NCBI GenBank assembly: GCA_030762175.1
Contig: CM060834.1
Coordinates: 67,375,501 to 67,439,500 of the forward strand
Length of the DNA: 64,000 nt
From: Metallyticus violacea
Lineage: Eukaryota > Arthropoda > Insecta > Mantodea > Metallyticidae
Direction: 5' to 3'
In this document: in pieces, positions 37,801 through 49,430 of the stretch
Layout of the letters: every line of letters begins with the position of its first letter
Numbering within the stretch: the stretch's first letter is position 1
Made by a program: the position numbers and the translations under genes
Notes under the pieces: generated by a model
Seen by the model: the letters and a program-made list of their open reading frames with translations, nothing else
What the model was told of the DNA's origin: nothing
The model's database searches: none

Positions 37801-40286
37801 TTTTTCCGTTGTTATTTGAGATAACTGGTTCTCTTTCATTATACTAGTTTGATAGCCTCAGTAAAGCATATTATGCGCAAAGAATATGGAAAAGAAAAAA
37901 AATTTTTTTCGAAGTTTGGAAACTTCGTTAGAATCACTTTTTTTCCGTTCTTATGTGAGATAACTGGTTCTCTTTCCTTATACTAGTTTGATAACCTCAG
38001 AAAAGGATATTATGCGCAAAGAATCTCGAAAAGAAAAAAGTTTTTTTTCGAAGTTTGGAAACTTCGTTTGAATCACTTTTTTTTCCGTTCTTATTTGAGA
38101 TAACTGGTTCTCTTTCATTATATTAGTTTGATAGCGTCAGTAAAGCATATTATGCGCTAAGAATCTGGAAAAGAAAAAAAATTTTTTTCGAAGTTTGGAA
38201 ACTTCGTTAGAATCACTTTTTTCCGTTCTTATTTGAGATAACTGGTTCTCTTTCAATATACTAGTTTGATAGCCTCAGCAAAGCATATTATGCGCAAAAA
38301 ATCTCGAAAAGAAAAAAATTTTTTTTCGAAGTTTGGAAACGTCGTTAGAATCACTTTTTTTCCGTTCTTATTTGAGATAACTGGTTCTCTTTCATTATAC
38401 TAGTTTGATAGCCTCAGTAAAGCATATTATGCGCAAAGAATCTCGAAAAGAAAAAAATTTTTTTTCGAAGTTTGGAAACGTCGTTTGAATCACTTTTTTC
38501 CGTTCTTATTTGGGATTACTGGTTCTCTTTCATTATAGTAGTTTGATAGCCTCAGCAAAGCATATTATGCGCAAAGAATCTCGAAAAGAAAAAAAATTTT
38601 TTTCGAAGTTTGGAAACTTCGTTAGAATCACTTTTTTTCCGTTCTTATTTGAGATAACTGGTTCTCTTTCATTATACTAGTTTGATAGCCTCAGCAAAGA
38701 ATATTATGCGCAAAGAATCTCGAAAAGAAAAAAAATTTTTTTCGAAGTTTGGAAACTTCGTTAGAATCACTTTTTTTCCGTTCTTATTTGTGATAACTGG
38801 TTCTCTTTCATTATACTAGTTTGATAGGCTCAGTAAAGCATATTATGCGCAAAGAATCTCGAAGAGAAAAAAAAATTTTTTCGAAGTTTGGAAACGTCGT
38901 TTGAATCACTTTTTTCCGTTCTTATTTGAGATAACTGGTTCTCTTTCATTATACTAGTTTGTTAGCCTCAGTAAAGCATATTATGCGCTAAGAATCTCGA
39001 AAAGAAAAAAAATTTTTTTCGAAGTTTGGAAACTTCCTTAGAATCACTTTTTTTCCGTTCTTATTTGAGATAACTGGTTCTCTTTCATTATACTAGTTTG
39101 ATAGCCTCAGTAAAGCATATTATGCGCAAAGAATCTGGAAAAGAAAAAAAATTTTTTTCGAAGTTTGGAAACTTCGTTAGAATCACTTTTTTTCCGTTCT
39201 TATTTGAGATAACAGGTTCTCTTTCATTATACTAGTTTGATAGCCTCAGTAAAGCATATTATGCACAAAGAATCTCGAAGAGAAAAAAAAAATTTTTCGA
39301 AGTTTGGAAACGTCGTTTGAATCACTTTTTTCCGTTCTTATTTGAGATAACTGGTTCTCTTTCATTATACTAGTTTGTTAGCCTCAGTAAAGCATATTAT
39401 GCGCAAAGAATCTCGAAAAGAAAAAAAATTTTTTTCGAAGTTTGGAAACTTCGTTAGAATCACTTTTTTTCCGTTCTTATTTGAGATAACTGGTTCTCTT
39501 TCATTATACTAGTTTGATAGCCTCAGTAAAGCATATTATGCGCAAAGAATCTCGAAAAGAAAAAAAGTTTTTTTTCGAAGTTTGGAAACTTCGTTTGAAT
39601 CACTTTTTTTCCGTTGTTATTTGATTTAACTGGTTCTCTTTCATTATACTAGTTTGATAGCCTCAGTAAAGCATATTATGCGCAAGGAATCTCGAAAAGA
39701 AAAAAAATTTTTTTCGAGGTTTGGAAACTTCGTTAGAATCACTTTTTTTCCGTTCTTATTTGAGATAACTGGTTCTCTTTCATTATACTAGTTTGATAGC
39801 CTCAGTAAAGCATATTATGCGCAAAGAATCTGGAAAAGAAAAAAGTTTTTTTTCGAAGTTTGGAAACTTCTTTAGAATCACTTTTTTTCCGTTCTTATTT
39901 GAGATAACTGGTTCTCTTTCATTATACTAGTTTGATAGCCTCAGTAAAGCATATTATGCTCAAAGAATCTCAAAAAGAAAAAACATTTTTTTCGAAGTTT
40001 GGAAACGTCGTTTGAATCACTTTTTTCCGTTCTTATTTGAGATTACTGCTTCTCTTTCATTATACTAGTTTGATAGCCTCAGCAAAGCATATTATGCGCA
40101 AAGAATCTCGAAGAGAAAAAAAATTTTTTTCGAAGTTTGGAAACTTCGTTAGAATCACTTTGTTTCCGTTCTTATTTGAGATAACTGGTTCTCTTTCATT
40201 ATACTAGTTTGATAGCCTCAGTAAAGCATATTATGCGCAAAGAATCTCGAAAAGAAAAAAATTTTTTTTCGAAGTTTGGAAACGTC

Positions 40287-43200
40287 GTTTGAATCACTTT
40301 TTTCCGTTCTTATTTGAGATTACTGGTTCTCTTTCATTATAGTAGTTTGATAGCCTCAGAAAAGCATATTATACACAAAGAATCTCGAAAAGAAAAAAAA
40401 ATTTTTTCGAAGTTTGGACACTTCGTTAGAATCACTTTTTTTCCGATCTTATTTGAAATAACTGGTTCTCTTTCATTATACTAGTTTGATAGCCTCAGCA
40501 AAGAATATTATGCGCAAAGAATCTCGAAAAGAAAAAAAATTTTTTTCGAAGTTTGGAAACTTTGTTAGAATCACTTTTTTTCCGTTCTTATTTGAGATAA
40601 CTGGTGCTCTTTCATTATACTAGTTTGATAGGCTCAGTAAAGCATATTATGCGCAAAGAATCTCGAAGAGAAAAAAAAAATATTTTTTCGAAGTTTGGAA
40701 ACGTCGTTTGAATCACTTTTTTCCGTTCTTATTTGAGATTACTGGTTCTCTTTCATTATAGTAGTTTGATAGCCTCAGAAAAGCATATTATGCACAAAGA
40801 ATCACGAAAAGAAAAAAAAATTTTTTCGAAGTTTGGAAACTTCGTTAGAATCACTTTTTTTCCGTTCTTATTTGAGATAACTGGTTCTCTTTCATTATAC
40901 TAGTTTGATAGCCTCAGAAAAGCATATTATGCGCAAAGAATCTCGAAAACAAAAAAGTTTTTTTTCGAAGTTTGGAAACTTCGTTAGAATCACTTTTTTT
41001 CCGTTCTTATTTGAGAAAACTGCTTCTCTTTCATTATACTAGTTTGATAGGCCCAGTAAAGCATATTATGGGCAAAGAATCTCGAAAAGAAAAAAATTTT
41101 TTTTCGAAGTTTGGAAACTTTGTTTGAATGAATTTTTTTCCGTTCTTATTTGAGATAACTGGTTCTCTTTCATTATACTAGTTTGATAGCCTCAGTAAAG
41201 CATATTATGCAAAAAGAATATGGAAAAGAAAAAAAATTTTTTTCGAAGTTTGGAAACTTCGTTAGAATCACTTTTTTTCCGTTCTTATGTGAGATAACTG
41301 GTTCTCTTTCCATATACTAGTTTGATAACCTCAGAAAAGGATATTAAGCGCAAAGAATCTCGAAAAGAAAAAAGTTTTTTTTCGAAGTTTGGAAACTTCA
41401 TTTGAATCACTTTTTTTTCCGTTCTTATTTGAGATAACTGGTTCTCTTTCATTATATTAGTTTGATAGCGTCAGTAAAGCATATTATGCGCAAAGAACCT
41501 GGAAAAGAAAAAAAATTATTTTTGAAGTTTGGAAACTTCGTTAGAATCACTTTTTTCCGTTCTTAATTGAGATAACTGGTTCTCTTTCATTATACTAGTT
41601 TGATAGCCTCAGTAAAGCATATTATGCGCAAAGAATATCGAAAAGAAAAAAGTTTTTTTTCGAAGTTTGGAAACTTCGTTTGAATCACTTTTTTTCCGTT
41701 GTTATTTGAGATAACGGGTTCTCTTTCATTATACTAGTTTGATAGCCTCAGTAAAGCATATTATGCGCAAGGAATCTCGAAAAGAAAAAAAATTTTTTTC
41801 GAGGTTTGGAAACTTCGTTAGAATCACTTTTTTTCCGTTCTTATTTGAGATAACTGGTTCTCTTTCATTATACTAGTTTGATAGCCTCAGTAAAGCATAT
41901 TATGCGCAAAGAATCTGGAAAAGAAAAAAGTTTTTTTTCGAAGTTTGGAAACTTCTTTAGAATCACTTTTTTTCCGTTCTTATTTGAGATAACTGGTTCT
42001 CTTTCATTATACTAGTTTGATAGCCTCAGTAAAGCATATTATGCTCAAAGAATCTCGAAAAGAAAAAAAATTTTTTTCGAAGTTTGGAAACGTCGTTTGA
42101 ATCACTTTTTTCCGTTCTTATTTGAGATTACTGCTTCTCTTTCATTATACTAGTTTGATAGCCTCAGCAAAGCATATTATGCGCAAAGAATCTCGAAAAG
42201 AAAAAAAATTTTTTTCGAAGTTTGGAAACTTCGTTAGAATCACTTTTTTTCCGTTCTTATTTGAGATAACTGGTTCTCTTTCATTATACTAGTTTGATAG
42301 CCTCAGTAAAGCATATTAAGCGCAAAGAATCTCGAAAAGAAAAAAATTTTTTTTCGAAGTTTGGAAACGTCATTTGAATCACTTTTTTCCGTTCTTATTT
42401 GAGATTACTGGTTCTCTTTCATTATAGTAGTTTGATAGCCTCAGAAAAGCATATTATGCACAAAGAATCTCGAAAAGAAAAAAAATTTTTTTCGAAGTTT
42501 GGACACTTCGTTAGAATCACTTTTTTTCCGATCTTATTTGAAATAACTGGTTCTCTTTCATTATACTAGTTTGATAGCCTCAGCAAAGAATATTATGCGC
42601 AAAGAATCTCGAAAAGAAAAAAAATTTTTTTCGAAGTTTGGAAACTTCGTTAGAATCACTTTTTTTCCGTTCTTATTTGAGATAACTGGTTCTCTTTCAT
42701 TATACTAGTTTGATAGGCTCAGTAAAGCATATTATGCGCAAAGAATCTCGAAGAGAAAAAAAAATTATTTTTTCGAAGTTTGGAAACGTCGTTTGAATCA
42801 CTTTTTTCCGTTCTTATTTGAGATTACTGGTTCTCTTTCATTATAGTAGTTTGATAGCCTCAGAAAAGCATATTATGCACAAAGAATCACGAAAAGAAAA
42901 AAAAATTTTTTCGAAGTTTGGAAATTTCGTTAGAATCACTTTTTTTCCGTTCTTATTTGAGATAACTGGTTCTCTTTCATTATACTAGTTTGATAGCCTC
43001 AGAAAAGCATATTATGCGCAAAGAATCTCGAAAACAAAAAAGTTTTTTTTCGAAGTTTGGAAACTTCGTTAGAATCACTTTTTTTCCGTTCTTATTTGAG
43101 AAAACTGCTTCTCTTTCATTATACTAGTTTGATAGGCCCAGTAAAGCATATTATGCGCAAAGAATCTCGAAAAGAAAAAAATTTTTTTTCGAAGTTTGGA

Positions 43201-44165
43201 AACTTTGTTTGAATGACTTTTTTTCCGTTCTTATTTGAGATAACTGGTTCTCTTTCATTATACTAGTTTGATAGCCTCAGTAAAGCATATTATGCGCAAA
43301 GAATCTGGAAAAGAAAAATAATTTTTTTCGAAGTTTGGAAACGTCGTTTGAATCACTTTTTTCCGTTCTTATTTGAGATTACTGCTTCTCTTTCATTATA
43401 GTAGTTTGATAGCCTCAGAAAAGCATATTATGCTCAAAGAATCTGGAAAAGAAAAAAAATTTTTTTCGAAGTTTGGAAACGTCGTTTGAATCACTTTTTT
43501 CCGTTTTTATTTGAGATTACTGGTTCTCTTTCATTATAGTAGAATGATAGCCTCAGAAAAGCATATTATGCACAAAGAATATCGAAAAGAAAAAAAATTT
43601 TTTTGGAAGTTTGGAAACTTCGTTAGAATCACTTTTATTCCGTTCTTATTTGAGATAACTGGTTCTCTTTCATTATACTAGTTTGATAGCCTCAGAAAAG
43701 CATATTATGCGCAAAGAATCTCGAAAAGAAAAAAAGTTTTTTTTCGAAGTTTGGAAACTTCGTTTGAATCACTTTTTTTCCGTTCTTATTTGAGATAACT
43801 GGTTCTCTTTCATTATACTAGTTTGATAGCCTCAGCAAAGCATATTATGCACAAAGAATCTCGAAAAGAAAAAATTTTTTTTTCGAAGTTTGGAAACTTT
43901 GTTTGAATGAATTTTTTTCCGTTCTTATTTGAGATAACTGGTTCTCTTTCATTATACTAGTTTGATAGCCTCAGTAAAGCATATTATGCGCAAAGAATAT
44001 GGAAAAGAAAAAAAATTTTTTTCGAAGTTTGGAAACTTCGTTAGAATCACTTTTTTTCCGTTCTTATGTGAGATAACTGGTTCTCTTTCCTTATACTAGT
44101 TTGATAACCTCAGAAAAGGATATTATGCGCAAAGAATCTCGAAAAGAAAAAAGTTTTTTTTTCGA
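40287..44165 (+). repeat. Second super-repeat copy, part 1: equal to 1-3879 (offset 40286)
   Basis: Constant offset confirmed at gtttgaatca (1/40287), ggtgctc (320/40606), acgtcatttg (2081/42367) and gcgcaaagaa (3841/44127). It ends in the monomer with A6-G-T9, after which two monomers present in the first copy are absent. Confidence 0.88.
40409..42493 (+). repeat. 15-monomer HOR unit, 2085 bp
   Basis: Copy of the unit at 123 (offset 40286). It shares that unit's private variants: ggtgctc at 40604-40610, atgcaaaaag near 41208, and cattaagcg in place of cattatgcg near 42316. No length change relative to the first copy was found. Confidence 0.9.
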
Positions 44166-45820
44166 AGTTTGGAAACGTCGTTAGAATCACTTTTTTTCCT
44201 TTCTTATTTGAGATAACTGGTTCTCTTTCATTATACTAGTTTGATAGCCTCAGTAAAGCATATTATGCGCAAAGAATCTCGAAAAGAAAAAAATTTTTTT
44301 TCGAAGTTTGGAAACGTCGTTTGAATCACTTTTTTCCGTTCTTATTTGGGATTACTGGTTCAATTTCATTATAGTAGTTTGATAGCCTCAGCAAAGCATA
44401 TTATGCGCAAAGAATCTCGAAAAGAAAAAAAATTTTTTTCGAAGTTTGGAAACTTCGTTAGAATCACTTTTTTTCCGTTCTTATTTGATATAACTGGTTC
44501 TCTTTCATTATACTAGTTTGATAGCCTCAGCAAAGAATATTATGCGCAAAGAATCTCGAAAAGAAAAAAAATTTTTTTCGAAGTTTGGAAACTTCGTTAG
44601 AATCACTTTTTTTCCGTTCTTATTTGTGATAACTGGTTCTCTTTCATTATACTAGTTTGATAGGCTCAGTAAAGCATATTATGCGCAAAGAATCTCGAAG
44701 AGAAAAAAAAAATTTTTCGAAGTTTGGAAACGTCGTTTGAATCACTTTTTTCCGTTCTTATTTGAGATAACTGGTTCTCTTTCATTATACTAGTTTGTTA
44801 GCCTCAGTAAAGCATATTATGCGCAAAGAATCTCGAAAAGAAAAAAAATTTTTTTCGAAGTTTGGAAACTTCCTTAGAATCACTTTTTTTCCGTTCTTAT
44901 TTGAGATAACTGGTTCTCTTTCATTATACTAGTTTGATAGCCTCAGTAAAGCATATTATGCGCAAAGAATCTGGAAAAGAAAAAAAATTTTTTTCGAAGT
45001 TTGGAAACTTCGTTAGAATCACTTTTTTTCCGTTCTTATTTGAGATAACAGGTTCTCTTTCATTATACTAGTTTGATAGCCTCAGTAAAGCATATTATGC
45101 GCAAAGAATCTCGAAAAGAAAAAAGTTTTTTTTCGAAGTTTGGAAACTTCGTTTGAATCACTTTTTTTCCGTTGTTATTTGAGATAACTGGTTCTCTTTC
45201 ATTATACTAGTTTGATAGCCTCAGTAAAGCATATTATGCGCAAAGAATATGGAAAAGAAAAAAAATTTTTTTCGAAGTTTGGAAACTTCGTTAGAATCAC
45301 TTTTTTTCCGTTCTTATGTGAGATAACTGGTTCTCTTTCCTTATACTAGTTTGATAGCCTCAGCAAAGCATATTATGCGCAAAAAATCTCGAAAAGAAAA
45401 AAATTTTTTTTCGAAGTTTGGAAACGTCGTTAGAATCACTTTTTTTCCGTTCTTATTTGAGATAACTGGTTCTCTTTCATTATACTAGTTTGATAGCCTC
45501 AGTAAAGCATATTATGCGCAAAGAATCTCGAAAAGAAAAAAATTTTTTTTCGAAGTTTGGAAACGTCGTTTGAATCACTTTTTTCCGTTCTTATTTGGGA
45601 TTACTGGTTCTCTTTCATTATAGTAGTTTGATAGCCTCAGCAAAGCATATTATGCGCAAAGAATCTCGAAAAGAAAAAAAATTTTTTTCGAAGTTTGGAA
45701 ACTTCGTTAGAATCACTTTTTTTCCGTTCTTATTTGAGATAACTGGTTCTCTTTCAATATACTAGTTTGATAGCCTCAGCAAAGAATATTATGCGCAAAG
45801 AATCTCGAAAAGAAAAAAAA

Positions 45821-48800
45821 TTTTTTTCGAAGTTTGGAAACTTCGTTAGAATCACTTTTTTTCCGTTCTTATTTGTGATAACTGGTTCTCTTTCATTATA
45901 CTAGTTTGATAGGCTCAGTAAAGCATATTATGCGCAAAGAATCTCGAAGAGAAAAAAAAATTTTTCGAAGTTTGGAAACGTCGTTTGAATCACTTTTTTC
46001 CGTTCTTATTTGAGATAACTGCTTCTCTTTCATTATACTAGTTTGTTAGCCTCAGTAAAGCATATTATGCGCTAAGAATCTCGAAAAGAAAAAAAATTTT
46101 TTTCGAAGTTTGGAAACTTCCTTAGAATCATTTTTTTTCCGTTCTTATTTGAGATAACTGGTTCTCTTTCATTATACTAGTTTGATAGCCTCAGTAAAGC
46201 ATATTATGCGCAAAGAATCTGGAAAAGAAAAAAAATTTTTTTCGAAGTTTGGAAACTTCGTTAGAATCACTTTTTTTCCGTTCTTATTTGAGATAACAGG
46301 TTCTCTTTCATTATACTAGTTTGATAGCCTCAGTAAAGCATATTATGCACAAAGAATATCGAAAAGAAAAAAAATTTTTTTCGAAGTTTGGAAACTTCGT
46401 TTGAATCACTTTTTTTCCGTTGTTATTTGAGATAACTGGTTCTCTTTCATTATACTAGTTTGATAGCCTCAGTAAAGCATATTATGCGCAAGGAATCTCG
46501 AAAAGAAAAAAAATTTTTTTCGAGGTTTGGAAACTTCGTTAGAATCACTTTTTTTCCGTTCTTATTTGAGATAACTGGTTCTCTTTCATTATACTAGTTT
46601 GATAGCCTCAGTAAAGCATATTATGCGCAAAGAATCTGGAAAAGAAAAAAGTTTTTTTTCGAAGTTTGGAAACTTCTTTAGAATCACTTTTTTTCCGTTC
46701 TTATTTGAGATAACTGGTTCTCTTTCATTATACTAGTTTGATAGCCTCAGTAAAGCATATTATGCTCAAAGAATCTCGAAAAGAAAAAAAATTTTTTTCG
46801 AAGTTTGGAAACGTCGTTTGAATCACTTTTTTCCGTTCTTATTTGAGATTACTGCTTCTCTTTCATTATACTAGTTTGATAGCCTCAGCAAAGCATATTA
46901 TGCGCAAAGAATCTCGAAAAGAAAAAAAATTTTTTTCGAAGTTTGGAAACTTCGTTAGAATCACTTTTTTTCCGTTCTTATTTGAGATAACTGGTTCTCT
47001 TTCATTATACTAGTTTGATAGCCTCAGTAAACCATATTATGCGCAAAGAATCTCGAAAAGAAAAACATTTTTTTTCGAAGTTTGGAAACGTCGTTTGAAT
47101 CACTTTTTTCCGTTCTTATTTGAGATTACTGGTTTTCTTTCATTATAGTAGTTTGATAGCCTCAGAAAAGCATATTATACACAAAGAATCTCGAAAAGAA
47201 AAAAAATTTTTTTCGAAGTTTGGACACTTCGTTAAAATCACTTTTTTTCCGATCTTATTTGAAATAACTGGTTCTCTTTCATTATACTAGTTTGATAGCC
47301 TCAGCAAAGAATATTATGCGCAAAGAATCTCGAAAAGAAAAAAAATTTTTTTCGAAGTTTGGAAACTTCGTTAGAATCACTTTTTTTCCGTTCTTATTTG
47401 AGATAACTGGTTCTCTTTCATTATACTAGTTTGATAGGCTCAGTAAAGCATATTATGCGCAAAGAATCTCGAAGAGAAAAAAAAAATATTTTTTCGAAGT
47501 TTGGAAACGTCGTTTGAATCACTTTTTTCCGTTCTTATTTGAGATTACTGGTTCTCTTTCATTATAGTAGTTTGATAGCCTCAGAAAAGCATATTATGCA
47601 CAAAGAATCACGAAAAGAAAAAAAAATTTTTTCGAAGTTTGGAAACTTCGTTAGAATCACTTTTTTTCCGTTCTTATTTGAGATAACTGGTTCTCTTTCA
47701 TTATACTAGTTTGATAGCCTCAGAAATGCATATTATGCGCAAAGAATCTCGAAAACAAAAAAGTTTTTTTTCGAAGTTAGGAAACTTCGTTAGAATCACT
47801 TTTTTTCCGTTCTTATTTGAGAAAACTGCTTCTCTTTCATTATACTAGTTTGATAGGCCCAGTAAAGCATATTATGCGCAAAGAATCTCGAAAAGAAAAA
47901 AATTTTTTTTCGAAGTTTGGAATCTTTGTTTGAATGACTTTTTTTCCGTTCTTATTTGAGATAACTGGTTCTCTTTCATTATACTAGTTTGATAGCCTCA
48001 GTAAAGCCATATTATGCGCAAAGAATATGGAAAAGAAAAAAAATTTTTTTCGAAGTTTGGAAACTTCGTTAGAATCACTTTTTTTCCGTTCTTATGTGAG
48101 ATAACTGGTTCTCTTTCCATATACTAGTTTGATAACCTCAGAAAAGGATATTATGCGCAAAGAATCTCGAAAAGAAAAAAGTTTTTTTTCGAAGTTTGGA
48201 AACTTCATTTGAATCACTTTTTTTTCCGTTCTTATTTGAGATAACTGGTTCTCTTTCATTATATTAGTTTGATAGCGTCAGTAAAGCATATTATGCGCAA
48301 AGAACCTGGAAAAGAAAAAAAATTATTTTTGAAGTTTGGAAACTTCGTTAGAATCACTTTTTTCCGTTCTTAATTGAGATAACTGGTTCTCTTTCATTAT
48401 ACTAGTTTGATAGCCTCAGTAAAGCATATTATGCGCAAAGAATCTCGAAAAGAAAAAAGTTTTTTTTCGAAGTTTGGAAACTTCGTTTGAATCACTTTTT
48501 TTCCGTTGTTATTTGAGATAACTGGTTCTCTTTCATTATACTAGTTTGATAGCCTCAGTAAAGCATATTATGCGCAAGGAATCTCGAAAAGAAAAAAAAT
48601 TTTTTTCGAGGTTTGGAAACTTCGTTAGAATCACTTTTTTTCCGTTCTTATTTGAGATAACTGGTTCTCTTTCATTATACTAGTTTGATAGCCTCAGTAA
48701 AGCATATTATGCGCAAAGAATCTGGAAAAGAAAAAAGTTTTTTTCGAAGTTTGGAAACTTCTTTAGAATCACTTTTTTTCCGTTCTTATTTGAGATAACT

Positions 48801-49430
48801 GGTTCTCTTTCATTATACTAGTTTGATAGCCTCAGTAAAGCATATTATGCTCAAAGAATCTCGAAAAGAAAAAAAATTTTTTTCGAAGTTTGGAAACGTC
48901 GTTTGAATCACTTTTTTCCGTTCTTATTTGAGATTACTGCTTCTCTTTCATTATACTAGTTTGATAGCCTCAGCAAAGCATATTATGCGCAAAGAATCTC
49001 GAAAAGAAAAAAAATTTTTTTCGAAGTTTGGAAACTTCGTTAGAATCACTTTTTTTCCGTTCTTATTTGAGATAACTGGTTCTCTTTCATTATACTAGTT
49101 TGATAGCCTCAGTAAAGCATATTATGCGCAAAGAATCTCGAAAAGAAAAAAATTTTTTTTCGAAGTTTGGAAACGTCGTTTGAATCACTTTTTTCCGTTC
49201 TTATTTGAGATTACTGGTTCTCTTTCATTATAGTAGTTTGATAGCCTCAGAAAAGCATATTATGCACAAAGAATCTCGAAAAGAAAAAAAATTTATTTCG
49301 AAGTTTGGACACTTCGTTAGAATCACTTTTTTTCCGATCTTATTTGAAATAACTGGTTCTCTTTCATTATACTAGTTTGATAGCCTCAGCAAAGAATATT
49401 ATGCGCAAAGAATCTCGAAAAGAAAAAAAA
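45821..49430 (+). repeat. Tandem duplication of 3610 bp, first copy
   Basis: 45758-49438 and 49368-53048 read the same in every line I compared, a perfect repeat of 3681 bp at an offset of 3610 (about 26 monomers). The left limit is ctttcaatat (45757) against ctttcattat (49367). The right limit is ttcgaag (49439) against ttccaag (53049). Copy limits given here are one of several equivalent choices. Zero divergence makes this the youngest event visible in the window, or an assembly artefact. Confidence 0.88.
47215..49299 (+). repeat. 15-monomer HOR unit, 2085 bp (first of the perfect pair)
   Basis: Copy of the unit at 7207 (offset 40008). It differs by ggaatctttg near 47930 (ggaaactttg in the older copy). 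That private change is shared only with the unit at 50825, which shows the 50825 unit was copied from this one. Confidence 0.9.

Larger units (their letters stand above)
32787..40286 (+). repeat. Duplicated block equal to 1-7084, 7500 bp, with whole-monomer indels
   Basis: Starts at gtttgaatca exactly as base 1. Offset to the first copy is 32786, then 32645 after about 33190 (one monomer lost), then 32923-32924 after about 38290 (two monomers gained, carrying ataacctcag and agcgtcag versions), then 33202 from about 39600 (two more gained, carrying gaagag and gtttgttag). A private ttgatttaac lies near 39622. The block ends exactly where the next copy of base 1 begins at 40287, so the two form a direct tandem. 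Confidence 0.85.
44170..49430 (+). repeat. Second super-repeat copy, part 2: equal to 4162-9422 (offset 40008)
   Basis: Offset falls by exactly 278 bp (two monomers) from part 1 and then stays at 40008. Checks: acgtcgttag (4167/44175), gcaaaaaatc (5371/45379), aaaccatatt (7021/47029), aaagccatatt (7998/48006) and aaatttattt (9281/49289). A private rare motif, ctttcttatt in place of cgttcttatt (near 4191 and 44199), is kept in both copies. Confidence 0.88.
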
